Shown one piece after another: positions 1 through 7,807 of a stretch of 28,905 nt of DNA. The stretch is from an uncultured Fretibacterium sp. GTDB lineage: Bacteria > Synergistota > Synergistia > Synergistales > Aminobacteriaceae. The number at the start of each line of letters is the position of its first letter. Within the stretch, counting starts at the first letter, position 1. Location: contig NZ_CAUUWA010000031.1 of NCBI RefSeq assembly GCF_963548695.1, positions 1 to 28,905 on the forward strand, written 5' to 3'. Made by a program: the position numbers and the translations under genes. The notes below the pieces were generated by a model. The model was not told where the DNA came from and made no database searches. It was given only the letters and a program-made list of their open reading frames with translations.

Positions 1-419
1 CCGGGTTCGTCACGGTGGGGGACCACACCGTCTTCGGCGGCATGTCGGGCGTCCACCAGTTCGTCCGCGTCGGGAGCCACTGCATGATCGGCGGGCTCTA
101 CCGCGTGGCGAAGGACGTGCCCCCCTACACGCTGGCCTCGGGCGAGCCGCTGAGGCTGGCGGGGCTCAACGTCGTCGGGTTGAGGCGGGCCGGGTTTTCC
201 TCCGAGGTGCGCCGGGCCCTCCGTGCCTTCTACCGAAAGCTCTACCGCCGGGACCGGCTCTTCTCCGAGTCCCTGAAGGAGGCCTTGGCGGAGCGGGATG
301 CCTGTATTCCCGAGGTTCGGGCCATCCTAGATTTTTACAAGGGGAGCCGCCGCGGGGTCACCTTCTGGGGCCGGATCGCGGATGAGGCGGATGAGGACCG
401 ATCCTCCGTGGGAGACTGA
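1..419 (+). CDS. lpxA: UDP-N-acetylglucosamine acyltransferase, 3' part
   Basis: LpxA transfers a 3-hydroxyacyl chain from acyl-ACP to UDP-GlcNAc, the first step of lipid A synthesis, in the cytoplasm. The gene is cut by the window edge and reads in frame from base 3. The visible 138 residues hold the last left-handed beta-helix coils (GGMSGVHQFVRVGSHCMIGG), the family's VPPYTLASGEPLRLAGLNVVGLRRAGFS-type sequence, and the helical C-terminal domain. The first catalytic His of the family lies upstream of the window; the later His in the VHQF motif is present. It shows that the organism has a lipid A outer membrane. The last ~15 residues are charged and look non-conserved. Identification is firm; only the 5' end is missing. 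Confidence 0.93.
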   Translation, partial: GFVTVGDHTVFGGMSGVHQFVRVGSHCMIGGLYRVAKDVPPYTLASGEPLRLAGLNVVGLRRAGFSSEVRRALRAFYRKLYRRDRLFSESLKEALAERDACIPEVRAILDFYKGSRRGVTFWGRIADEADEDRSSVGD

Positions 420-729
420 TAATTTCCCTTCACGAGGGAGTTTGTCAATAAGAGAGTTTGTCAAGTCAAAAGGAAGTTCCCAAATCCGCAGACAGGGCCC
501 TGGGGCTTCGCCCCAGACCCCACCAGAGGACTTGTCCTCTGGACACCTGTTTGTCATTTTACTTTTCACCCGTTGGGTGAAAAGTAAAATGACAAAAGAG
601 GCAGGGAAGCTCTCTCCCGCAGCGGGTGTGGGCAAGATTCCACGATTTTTAACCTGCGGTTTTGGGGAAATTCATCAGATAGGGAAGTTCACCGAATAAA
701 AAGATTCGTCAATGAGGGAGGTCGTTTCC
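420..729. other. Hairpin-rich intergenic gap between lpxA and pgm
   Basis: No convincing gene lies in this 310-base gap. It begins with an 11-base direct repeat (GAGTTTGTCAA at 438-448 and 454-464, period 16), then carries three separate perfect inverted repeats at 501-595. The A/T-rich stretch 640-711 leads to the pgm ribosome binding site. Short frames crossing the gap simply read through the palindromes on both strands. Confidence 0.6.
501..595. repeat. Composite of three consecutive perfect hairpins
   Basis: Three perfect inverted repeats follow one another. TGGGGC/GCCCCA at 501-515 has loop TTC. CCAGAGGAC/GTCCTCTGG at 523-542 has loop TT. A 21-bp stem at 551-571/575-595 has loop GTT; its arms are A/T-rich outside and CCC/GGG at the loop. 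This resembles a REP-type repeat cluster more than one terminator. It could also end lpxA transcription, since A/T-rich arms flank the third stem, but no long T-run follows. Palindromes are seen directly; function is inferred. Confidence 0.7.
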
Positions 730-2379
730 ATGGATGCCGTATCGGACGCCGTATCCGGACCGCTGCGCAGAACGGTCAACATCCCCGGGCTGATCAGCGA
801 TTATTACACCCTCGCCCCGGACCCCGAGGACAGGGCTCAGCTCATCGCCTTCGGGACGTCCGGGCATCGTGGGTCCTCGTCCCGGAAGAGCTTCAACGAG
901 GCGCATATCCTGGCCGTGGCGCAGGCCGTCGCGGAGCACCGCGCGGAGGCGGGGGTGAGCGGGCCCCTCTACATCGGCGCGGATACGCATGCCCTCTCGG
1001 AGCCCGCGCTGCGGACCTGCGTGGAGGTGCTGGCGGCGAACGGCGTTACGGTCGTCCTCCAGACCGGGCTCGCCCCGACCCCGACCCCCGTCGTCTCCCG
1101 CGCGATACTCGTCCACAACCGCGGGCGCGCCTCCGGAGGCGAGGCCGACGGCCTGGTGATCACCCCGTCGCACAACCCCCCGGAGGACGGCGGCATCAAG
1201 TACGACCCGCCGAGCGGCGGCCCCGCCTCGCCCGAGATCACGTCGAAGATCCAGAGGCGCGCCAACGATCTGCTCCGCTCCGGCGTCGAGGGGATTCGGC
1301 GCGTTCCCTTCGAGCGGGCCCTGAAGTGTGACACCACGAAGTTCCATGACTACGTGATGCCCTACGTCCGGGCCCTGGCGGACGTCCTAGACATGAGGGC
1401 GATCGCGGACGCGGACCTGCACATCGGCGTCGATCCCCTGGGGGGATCGGGGATTGGCTATTGGGGGCCCATCTCCGAGGTCTACGGCCTGAAGCGCCTG
1501 GAGGTCGTCAACCCCAGGATCGACCCGACGTTCTCCTTCATGCCCCCGGACCACGACGGAAAGATCCGCATGGACTGCTCGTCGCCTTGGGCGATGGCGA
1601 ACCTGGTGGAGATGAAGGACCGGTTCGATGTGGCGTTCGGCAACGACACCGACTACGACCGCCACGGCATCGTGACCCCGGAAGGGCTGATGAACCCCAA
1701 CGCCTACCTGGCCGTCGCCGTGCAGCACCTCTTCTCCACCCGCGGGGGGTGGCGGGCGGACGCCGCCGTGGGCAAGACGGTGGTCTCGAGCTCCGTCATC
1801 GACCGCGTCGCGGAGGGCCTGGGACGCAGGCTCTGCGAGGTGCCGGTCGGGTTCAAGTGGTTCGTGGACGGGCTGCTGGACGGCTCCATGGGGTTCGGCG
1901 GCGAGGAGAGCGCCGGGGCGTCGTTCCTGTGCCGCGACGGCTCGGTCTGGACGACCGACAAGGACGGGATCATCATGGACCTGTTGGCGGCGGAGATCCT
2001 GGCCGTGACGGGCAAGGACCCCGCGCGCCATTACGCGGAAATTTCCGCGCGATACGGCGCGTCCTGCTATGCGCGCATCGACGCGCCCGCGACGCCGGCC
2101 CAGAAGGCCGCGCTCTCGAAGCTGTCCCCTGATAAGGTCGAGGCCGATACCCTGGCGGGCGACCCGATCGTCTCGCGGCTGACCGCGGCCCCTGGCAATG
2201 GGGCCCCGATTGGGGGGCTCAAGGTCGTGACGAGGAACGGCTGGTTTGCCGCGCGTCCCTCGGGGACGGAGGACCTCTACAAGATCTACGCCGAGAGCTT
2301 CCAGGGCGAGGCGCACCTGAGCCGGATCCAGGATGAGGCGAAGCGCATCGTCTCCGAGGCGATCCGCGGGGCGGAGTGA
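730..2379 (+). CDS. pgm: Alpha-D-glucose phosphate-specific phosphoglucomutase
   Basis: Interconverts glucose 1-phosphate and glucose 6-phosphate (EC 5.4.2.2), linking glycolysis with glycogen and surface-sugar synthesis. The 549-residue length matches the bacterial Pgm subfamily (about 546). Visible motifs in order: FGTSGHRGSS near residue 41; the phosphoserine loop TPSHNPPEDGGIKY with the active Ser at about residue 147; the Mg-binding loop DTDYDRHG; the sugar-binding GGEESAGASF; and the phosphate-binding RPSGTEDLYKIYAESF near the C-terminus. ATG 730 is chosen because GGGAGGT at 716-722 sits at a proper distance; an in-frame ATG at 712 overlaps that site and has none of its own. The next gene starts 34 bases after the stop, so co-transcription is likely. 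Confidence 0.93.
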   Translation: MDAVSDAVSGPLRRTVNIPGLISDYYTLAPDPEDRAQLIAFGTSGHRGSSSRKSFNEAHILAVAQAVAEHRAEAGVSGPLYIGADTHALSEPALRTCVEVLAANGVTVVLQTGLAPTPTPVVSRAILVHNRGRASGGEADGLVITPSHNPPEDGGIKYDPPSGGPASPEITSKIQRRANDLLRSGVEGIRRVPFERALKCDTTKFHDYVMPYVRALADVLDMRAIADADLHIGVDPLGGSGIGYWGPISEVYGLKRLEVVNPRIDPTFSFMPPDHDGKIRMDCSSPWAMANLVEMKDRFDVAFGNDTDYDRHGIVTPEGLMNPNAYLAVAVQHLFSTRGGWRADAAVGKTVVSSSVIDRVAEGLGRRLCEVPVGFKWFVDGLLDGSMGFGGEESAGASFLCRDGSVWTTDKDGIIMDLLAAEILAVTGKDPARHYAEISARYGASCYARIDAPATPAQKAALSKLSPDKVEADTLAGDPIVSRLTAAPGNGAPIGGLKVVTRNGWFAARPSGTEDLYKIYAESFQGEAHLSRIQDEAKRIVSEAIRGAE

Positions 2380-2413
2380 GGGTGAGCGGCTTGAAGGTTG
2401 GATTGAGGGCAGG

Positions 2414-2698
2414 ATGAGGCTCGACAAATTCTTGAAGCTGGCCCGTCTGGTCAAGCGCCGCAGCGCGGCCCAGGAGATGATCGAGCTGGGCGCCGTGCGT
2501 CTGGACGGTCGGGCCTGCAAGTCCTCCGCCGAGGTCCGGGAGGGGGCCGTGCTGGAGGTGGCCTACATGAACCGGGTGCTGAAGGTCCGGGTCCTCTGCG
2601 CCGACGAGGCGCTGCTGAAGCGTCCGGGGACGGTCGCCTGGGAGACAATCGGGGAGCGCACCGTGGCCCCGGACCGGAACCCCTGGGAGGACGGGTAG
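2414..2698 (+). CDS. rqcP: RqcP-like S4-domain RNA-binding protein
   Basis: A 94-residue protein that is essentially one S4 RNA-binding domain. The opening MRLDKFLKLARLVKRRSAA closely resembles RqcP (formerly YabO) of Bacillus subtilis, which works with RqcH in ribosome-associated quality control, binding 50S subunits that carry stalled peptidyl-tRNA and helping C-terminal alanine tailing. The RLDGRACKSSAEVREGAVLEV segment is the second half of the S4 fold. Start ATG 2414 is preceded by GAGGGCAGG. It follows pgm by 34 bases. An alternative is the heat-shock S4 protein Hsp15, but the short length and N-terminus favour RqcP. No rqcH is visible in the window. Confidence 0.72.
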   Translation: MRLDKFLKLARLVKRRSAAQEMIELGAVRLDGRACKSSAEVREGAVLEVAYMNRVLKVRVLCADEALLKRPGTVAWETIGERTVAPDRNPWEDG

Positions 2699-2726
2699 CG
2701 TCGTCCGGGGTTTTCCTGTTTTGTTC

Positions 2727-2732
2727 TATAAT
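2727..2732 (+). promoter_or_regulatory. Candidate -10 box upstream of eno
   Basis: A perfect TATAAT lies 107 bases before the enolase start, in a locally A/T-rich stretch after rqcP. The expected -35 position (2704-2709, TCCGGG) is poor, so only the -10 is supported. It suggests eno has its own promoter with a leader of about 100 bases. Confidence 0.4.
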
Positions 2733-2838
2733 GTACCGGAGACGACAGGCTTGGGAGCTGCGCCGGGAATGGGGAAGGGGCGACGTTTCGGGCGTGAGAC
2801 TTTGAGAATATGAGAATAAAGAAAGGGAGTCTGGGCAT

Positions 2839-4116
2839 ATGGCTACGATAGTCGGGATTCATGGCAGGGAGATATTGGACTCCAGGGGCAACCCCACGGT
2901 GGAGGTCGATGTTTTTCTCGAGGACGGCAGCTTCGGCAGGGCCGCCGTCCCCTCGGGGGCCTCGACGGGGGTGCACGAGGCCCTGGAACTCCGGGACAAG
3001 GAGAAGCGCTACTGCGGCAAGGGGGTCCAGAAGGCCGTCGAGAACGTAAACGACAAGATGGCATCGGAGCTCATCGGCATGGACGCCGACGACCAGGGCG
3101 GCCTGGACCGGGCCATGCTGGAGCTGGACGGGACGCCGGGCAAGTCGAACCTCGGGGCCAACGCCGTCCTGGGGGTATCCATGGCCAATGCCCGGGCCGC
3201 GGCCCAGAGCCACGGGCTTCCCCTTTGGGCCTATCTGGGCGGGGTCGGCGCCTACATCCTTCCCACCCCCATGATGAACGTCATCAACGGCGGGGCCCAC
3301 GCGGACAACAACGTCGACATCCAGGAGTTCATGATCGTCCCCCACAGCGCGCCGTCCTTCTCCGAGGCGCTGCGCATGGGGGCGGAGACCTATCATGCCC
3401 TCAAGGACTGCGTCAAGTCGCGCGGCTATTCGACGGGGGTCGGGGACGAGGGCGGCTTCGCCCCGAACCTCAAGAGCAACCGTGAGGCCCTGGACCTGCT
3501 GATGGAGGCCGTGACCAAGGCGGGCTACCAGCCGGGGAAGGACATCGGCTTTGCGCTGGACGTGGCCTCGTCCGAGTTCTTCAAGGACGGCAAGTACGTC
3601 TTCGAGGGCGAGGGCAGGACCTTCTCCGCGGAGGAGCTCATCGGATATTACGAGGGCCTGGTCCGGGAGTATCCCGTCCTCTCCATCGAGGACGGCATGG
3701 CCGAGGATGACTGGGAGGGCTGGTCGGCCCTGACCCGGTCGCTGGGCGGTAAGGTCCAGCTGGTCGGCGACGACCTGTTCGTCACGAACCCGGAGATCCT
3801 CGGGCGCGGGATCGAGAGGGGGATCGCCAACGCCGTCCTGGTGAAGCTGAACCAAATAGGGACCGTGTCGGAGACCCTGGAGGTCATCCGTATGGCCGCG
3901 GCGGCGGGTTACGCGTCGGTGATCTCGCACCGCTCGGGCGAGACGGCCGACACCTTCATCGCCGACCTGGCCGTGGCCTCGAAGGCCGGCCAGATCAAGA
4001 CGGGCAGCATCGCCCGCACCGACCGCGTGGCCAAGTACAACCAGCTGCTGAGAATCGAGGAGGAGCTGGGGGAGAACGCCCGTTACGCGGGCCTGAGCCA
4101 TTTCTCCAGAAAGTAG
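2839..4116 (+). CDS. eno: Enolase (phosphopyruvate hydratase)
   Basis: Converts 2-phosphoglycerate to phosphoenolpyruvate in glycolysis (EC 4.2.1.11). The 425-residue length is normal. Visible family sequence includes GREILDSRGNPTVEVDV at the N-terminus, the mobile loop PSGASTG, the metal/catalytic regions GDEGGFAPNL, SIEDGMAEDDW and GDDLFVTN, and the signature SHRSGETADTFIADLAVA. No key residue seems missing. GGGAG at 2825-2829 serves ATG 2839. It is monocistronic-looking, with its own candidate promoter and a gap of about 100 bases before ridA. A weak inverted repeat (GGCGCG/CGCGCC, about 4136-4155) follows the stop without a T-run. Confidence 0.96.
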   Translation: MATIVGIHGREILDSRGNPTVEVDVFLEDGSFGRAAVPSGASTGVHEALELRDKEKRYCGKGVQKAVENVNDKMASELIGMDADDQGGLDRAMLELDGTPGKSNLGANAVLGVSMANARAAAQSHGLPLWAYLGGVGAYILPTPMMNVINGGAHADNNVDIQEFMIVPHSAPSFSEALRMGAETYHALKDCVKSRGYSTGVGDEGGFAPNLKSNREALDLLMEAVTKAGYQPGKDIGFALDVASSEFFKDGKYVFEGEGRTFSAEELIGYYEGLVREYPVLSIEDGMAEDDWEGWSALTRSLGGKVQLVGDDLFVTNPEILGRGIERGIANAVLVKLNQIGTVSETLEVIRMAAAAGYASVISHRSGETADTFIADLAVASKAGQIKTGSIARTDRVAKYNQLLRIEEELGENARYAGLSHFSRK

Positions 4117-4165
4117 CCGAAAGGACGTTGTGGGAGGCGCGAGTATGGCCGCGCCGTCGCCGAGT

Positions 4166-4198
4166 AAAGTTTCTTAATTTAAAAAGTTTCTTAATTTA
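4166..4198. repeat. Perfect 16-bp tandem duplication in the ridA leader
   Basis: AAAGTTTCTTAATTTA occurs at 4166-4181 and again at 4183-4198 (period 17), directly upstream of the ridA ribosome binding site. Such A/T-rich direct repeats arise and collapse by replication slippage. Confidence 0.85.
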
Positions 4199-4214
4199 GT
4201 TGGAGGGTAATTTT

Positions 4215-4595
4215 ATGAAAAAAATCGTTAGCACCGATAAGGCCCCGGCGGCCATAGGGCCCTACAGCCAGGCGGTCCAGGCCGGGCAGTTCCTCTTCGC
4301 CTCGGGGCAAATTCCCCTGGATCCCAAGACCGGAAAGATGGTCTCGGGCTCCGTGGAGGACCAGGCCGTATGCGTCCTGGAGAACGTGAAGGGGGTCCTG
4401 GAGGGCGCGGGCTATTCCCTGCAGGACGTGGTGAAGACCACGGTCTTCGCGACGGATATGGCGAACTTTGCCGCGGTGAATGGGGTCTACTCGAGGTACT
4501 TCGGCGAGAATCCCCCGGCCCGCTCCTTCGTCGCCGTCAAGGCGCTGCCGAAGGACGCGCAGGTCGAGATCGAGTTCGTGGCCTGGAAGGCGTAG
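4215..4595 (+). CDS. ridA: RidA family enamine/imine deaminase
   Basis: RidA proteins hydrolyse reactive 2-aminoacrylate and other enamine/imine intermediates released by PLP enzymes, protecting those enzymes. The 126-residue length is typical. Conserved stretches are visible: APAAIGPYSQAVQ at the N-terminus, FASGQIPLDP, the PARSFVAVKALPKDAQVEIE segment with the carboxylate-binding Arg, and the family's C-terminal Glu in VEIE. ATG 4215 is used because GGAGGG at 4202-4207 is correctly spaced; an upstream in-frame TTG at 4200 overlaps that site. It is cytoplasmic, forms trimers in the family, and stands alone between eno and yajC. Confidence 0.93.
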   Translation: MKKIVSTDKAPAAIGPYSQAVQAGQFLFASGQIPLDPKTGKMVSGSVEDQAVCVLENVKGVLEGAGYSLQDVVKTTVFATDMANFAAVNGVYSRYFGENPPARSFVAVKALPKDAQVEIEFVAWKA

Positions 4596-4800
4596 GCTGT
4601 TCCCATCCCACGGTCGTCCTCATGCGTCCTTGGGCGGCCTGTGGCAGGGCGTCTGATAGAATCGAAAGTCGCGTTTCTTCAGCTTCGTTTCTTTTTTGCG
4701 AGTCGTGCCTCTCGTCGGGTGCTCGTGTTTCCGCCGAGGGGCAGTTTTGTGACTGGAGCGGTTTTGTCTTTCAGTTCAAGTTCTTAAGGAGGAGATCTCA

Positions 4801-5223
4801 TTGGCGGATCAGGCTACGACGACGACGGCGGTTTCTCCCTGCGGTGCCACCGGCGGAGGGACGGCGGGCGGCGAGGGCGGCGCGACGGGAGGGGCTCAGA
4901 GCATGATGGGGATGCTCTTTCCCCTGGCGATACTCGTCCTCTTCTTCTACTTCTTCATCATTCGTCCCCAGCGTAAGCGCCAGAAGCAGCACGAGAGTAT
5001 GATCTCGAGCATTGGGCGCGGAGACCAGGTCGTGACGATCGGCGGGTTCTTCGGCACGGTGCGGGAGATCCGCGACGATACGTTCCTGATCGAGCTGGCG
5101 GAGGGCGTGCGGGTGCGCATCCTCAAGTCCTCCGTCCAGACCAAGAGGGTCGTCGCTCCGTCGGCGCCTGCCTCGGAGGAAAAGAAGGACAAGGATAAGG
5201 ATAAGGACAAGGATAAGGATTAG
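4801..5223 (+). CDS. yajC: Preprotein translocase accessory subunit YajC
   Basis: YajC is a single-pass inner membrane protein that associates with SecD and SecF to help Sec export. The start is TTG at 4801, fixed by a strong AAGGAGGAG just upstream; no ATG is in frame nearby. The 140 residues show a Thr/Gly-rich N-terminal extension of about 35 residues, one membrane helix (MLFPLAILVLFFYFFII), the family's RPQRKRQKQHESMISSIGRGD and the GGFFGTV fold. The C-terminus ends in a Lys-Asp repeat (KKDKDKDKDKDKD) encoded by a short AAGGAY-type DNA repeat, which is not part of the normal family. secD follows after about 160 bases. A dispersed repeat copy begins right at the stop. Confidence 0.92.
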   Translation: MADQATTTTAVSPCGATGGGTAGGEGGATGGAQSMMGMLFPLAILVLFFYFFIIRPQRKRQKQHESMISSIGRGDQVVTIGGFFGTVREIRDDTFLIELAEGVRVRILKSSVQTKRVVAPSAPASEEKKDKDKDKDKDKD

Positions 5224-5275
5224 AGAAACGCTGATTGGGACGAAGATGCATATTTCATCAAGGGTGAACAGGCAA
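5222..5275 (+). repeat. Dispersed repeat, degenerate copy after yajC
   Basis: Starting at the yajC stop, AGAGAAACGCTGATT and then ATGCATATTTCATCAAGGGTGAA-type sequence match the left half of the element at 28760-28847 (AGGGAAGCGCTGATT, then ATGCATATTTTGCCAAAGG). The right inverted end is not recognisable, so this is a decayed or partial copy. Confidence 0.55.
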
Positions 5276-5384
5276 GACGTTAAGTTTGGGCAGTGGGGCT
5301 GCCGCAGTGCTGTGGCCTCGTGTCCGTTCTGCGGCATCACCTGCGGTGCGGGCGATGCGACAATCTGGATTCAGGGGGATGAGC

Positions 5385-6794
5385 ATGATTCGTAGAGATC
5401 GTCTGCGGCTTTGGGTCGTGGTGATCGTTGTCCTGGCCGCGCTGGCCTACGCGTGGCCCGTGGTGGGGAGGCTCAATATGGGGCTCGACCTGAAGGGCGG
5501 GGCCCATATCGTCCTCCAGGCCAAGGATACCCCGGAGGCTCCCGTGGAGGAGGACAGCATCGACCGCCTGCTGGCCGTGCTGCGCAACCGCGTGGACCAG
5601 TACGGCGTTGCGGAGCCGATCATCCAGAAGAGCGGCCAGGACAGGATCATCATCGACCTGCCGGGTATCCAGGACCCAAACGCCGCTCTGGAACTGATCG
5701 GAAAGACCGCGCAGCTGGACTTCCGTGAGGTGCTGGACGTCAGCGCCCCGCCTCCGCCCTCGCCCGAGAGGAAGAATTACGACAGCGACGAGCAGTTTGC
5801 CCGCGCCCAGGAGCGCTGGAGGTCGGCCGCGGCGCTCGGGAACAATGCCAGCGCGGACTTTTCGGCCCGGGCCGCCGGAATGGAGGGGGCGATCGTCGCC
5901 CCCAGCGAGGACGAGCGCGAGGGGACGGAGGGAGGACGCTACTACCTGCTGGGTAAGGTACTGCTCTCCGGCAAGGAGCTCAAGGATGCCGCGGTCAACC
6001 CCGACAGCCTGGGCCGCATGGGGGTCTCCCTTTCCTTCAACTCCGAGGGAGCCCGGCTCTTCGAGGAGGCCACGGACCGCCTGGTGGGGAAACAGATAGC
6101 CATCGTGCTGGACGGCGTGGTGATCTCCGCGCCCGTCGTCCAGGACCGCATCTCGGGCGGCAACGCGCAGATCACGGGGCGCTTCTCGCCGGACGAGGCC
6201 TCGCGCCTGGCCATCATGCTCAAGGCCGGCGCGCTGCCCGTGGCGGTCGAGATCGCCGAGAACCGTTCGGTCGGCCCCAGCCTTGGCGCGGACTCCGTCC
6301 GTCAGGGACTCCAGGCCGGCCTCTTTGGGGCGGGCATGGTGTTCGTCTTCATGCTTATTTACTATCAGTTCCGGGGGCTTGCTGCGGACGTCGCTCTGGC
6401 CGTGACGATGCTCCTGGTCTTCGCGGGGCTTATCGCCTTCAACGCGACGCTCACCCTGCCCGGCATCGCGGGCATCATCCTGACGATCGGCATGGCCGTG
6501 GATGGCAACGTGCTGATCTATGAGCGCATCCGCGAGGAACTGCGCGCCGGAAAGACCTCCCTCGCGGCGCTGGACTCGGGCTTCCGCAAGGCGCTCGTGA
6601 CGATCCTCGACTCGAACATCACGACGCTGATCGCGGCCGTCGTCCTCTTCTACTTCGGCTCCGGATCGGTGCGCGGCTTCGGCGTCACGCTCTCCATCGG
6701 GCTCGTGGCCAGCGTGTTCTCCAACGTCGTCGTGACCCGCGCGCTTCTCCAAATATTCATGAGCCGGAAGCGGAACGCCCTGAGGCGCAGTTAG
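5385..6794 (+). CDS. secD: Protein translocase subunit SecD
   Basis: SecD, with SecF, uses the proton motive force to finish translocation of Sec substrates on the outer face of the inner membrane. 469 residues from ATG 5385. TM1 is at residues 9-24, followed by the family motif GLDLKGGAH, a large periplasmic P1 domain, and a C-terminal bundle of five membrane helices from about residue 310, including GMAVDGNVLIYERIREEL, the conserved Asp/Arg-bearing TM4 sequence. The start is chosen because CAGGGGG at 5372-5377 is 7 bases from 5385; ATG 5379 is too close, and a frame reaching 5286 upstream has no ribosome binding site. secF follows after 12 bases. Confidence 0.94.
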   Translation: MIRRDRLRLWVVVIVVLAALAYAWPVVGRLNMGLDLKGGAHIVLQAKDTPEAPVEEDSIDRLLAVLRNRVDQYGVAEPIIQKSGQDRIIIDLPGIQDPNAALELIGKTAQLDFREVLDVSAPPPPSPERKNYDSDEQFARAQERWRSAAALGNNASADFSARAAGMEGAIVAPSEDEREGTEGGRYYLLGKVLLSGKELKDAAVNPDSLGRMGVSLSFNSEGARLFEEATDRLVGKQIAIVLDGVVISAPVVQDRISGGNAQITGRFSPDEASRLAIMLKAGALPVAVEIAENRSVGPSLGADSVRQGLQAGLFGAGMVFVFMLIYYQFRGLAADVALAVTMLLVFAGLIAFNATLTLPGIAGIILTIGMAVDGNVLIYERIREELRAGKTSLAALDSGFRKALVTILDSNITTLIAAVVLFYFGSGSVRGFGVTLSIGLVASVFSNVVVTRALLQIFMSRKRNALRRS

Positions 6795-6806
6795 GAGGTG
6801 GACGCG

Positions 6807-7661
6807 ATGAATTTCAATTTGATGGGGTACCGTAGACCGGCGCTTCTCCTGAGCCTCGTCCTGGTCGTCCTCAGCCTGGGGCTCCTGCTCTTCAGGGGCC
6901 TGAACCTGGGCATCGACTTCACGGGCGGCAACGTCATCCAGGTGGAGTTCGGGACCCGGCCCGACGTGGCGGAGGTCCGTGAGGTTGTCTCCGCCGTCGT
7001 GGCCAAGGGTGCGATGATCCAGAACTTCGGCGAGGCGGGCATCATCATCCGCACCAACGAGGATACGGAGGGGAGCCGCGAGCAGGTCGTCAAGGTCCTG
7101 CGGGAGAAGTACGCGGACATGAAGGTCATCGGCTTCGAGAAGGTTGGCCCCGTCGTGGGGCGGGAGCTGCGCAACCAGGCGATCGTGGGCATCTCCATCG
7201 CCCTCGTCGCCATCCTGATCTACATCACCGTGCGATTCCAGTTCCGCTTTGCGGTGGTGAGCGTCGTCCCGCTGGTGCACGACGTGGTGATCGCCCTGGG
7301 TTTCTTCAGCCTGACCCAGATGGAGATCGCCTCCTCGTTCATCGCGGCGCTCCTGACGATCGTGGGCTACTCGCTGAACAACACGATCATCATCCTGGAC
7401 CGCATACGCGAGAACTGGCGGGACCTCCCGAAGGCCGGCATCGTGGAGCTGGTCAACCGGTCCGTGAATCAGACGCTCTCCCGGACCGTCAACACGACGC
7501 TGACGACGCTCTTCCCCGTCGCGGCCCTGTGCGTCTGGGGAGGGCCCGTGCTGGCCGCCTTCAGCTACGCCATGCTCGTGGGCATCATCGCGGGGACCTA
7601 CAGCTCCATCTTCGTCGCCACGGGAGCTTTGATCGAATGGTGGCTCCGGAAGCCGGAATAG
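6807..7661 (+). CDS. secF: Protein translocase subunit SecF
   Basis: Partner of SecD in the Sec export motor. 284 residues: TM1 at about residues 9-30, the family motif GIDFTGGNVIQVEF, a small periplasmic domain, then five membrane helices with the conserved TIVGYSLNNTIIILDRIREN of TM4. AGGAGGTG at 6793-6800 gives normal spacing to ATG 6807; the GTG at 6798 lies inside that site and is rejected. SecD and SecF are separate genes, as in most bacteria. A clear terminator follows 17 bases after the stop, so yajC-secD-secF ends here. Confidence 0.94.
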   Translation: MNFNLMGYRRPALLLSLVLVVLSLGLLLFRGLNLGIDFTGGNVIQVEFGTRPDVAEVREVVSAVVAKGAMIQNFGEAGIIIRTNEDTEGSREQVVKVLREKYADMKVIGFEKVGPVVGRELRNQAIVGISIALVAILIYITVRFQFRFAVVSVVPLVHDVVIALGFFSLTQMEIASSFIAALLTIVGYSLNNTIIILDRIRENWRDLPKAGIVELVNRSVNQTLSRTVNTTLTTLFPVAALCVWGGPVLAAFSYAMLVGIIAGTYSSIFVATGALIEWWLRKPE

Positions 7662-7677
7662 CCGAAAGACCAACAGA

Positions 7678-7706
7678 GGGCGGCCCTTGCGGGCCGTCCT
7701 TTTTTT
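7678..7706 (+). terminator. Intrinsic terminator after secF
   Basis: A GC-rich stem (GGGCGGCCC/GGGCCGTCC with a G-T pair, loop TTGC) is followed directly by seven T at 7700-7706. This is a textbook rho-independent terminator for the sec operon. Confidence 0.9.
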
Positions 7707-7745
7707 GCGGACAGGAGGCCGGTCTTCTGGTAAACTTTCGGCAGG

Positions 7746-7783
7746 AAAAAATTCCGGATGGAAAAATTCCGGATGGAAAAAAA
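7746..7783. repeat. 15-bp tandem duplication in the M42 peptidase leader
   Basis: The unit AAAAATTCCGGATGG occurs twice head to tail (7747-7761 and 7762-7776), flanked by A-runs on both sides. It lies between the sec terminator and the peptidase ribosome binding site. Confidence 0.8.
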
Positions 7784-7807
7784 TCCCAAGGTGAAGGGGC
7801 TGGCAGC

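Noticed and set aside
438..464. Start of a CRISPR-like repeat array
   Set aside because: Only two 11-base units 16 bases apart, with no further units and no spacers of regular length.
5337..7673. A 778-codon open frame on the minus strand opposite secD and secF
   Set aside because: It is a GC-rich shadow of two clear genes: His/Asp/Arg/Gly-rich composition, no ribosome binding site and no family signal. Similar long frames opposite eno, pgm and plsX were rejected for the same reason.
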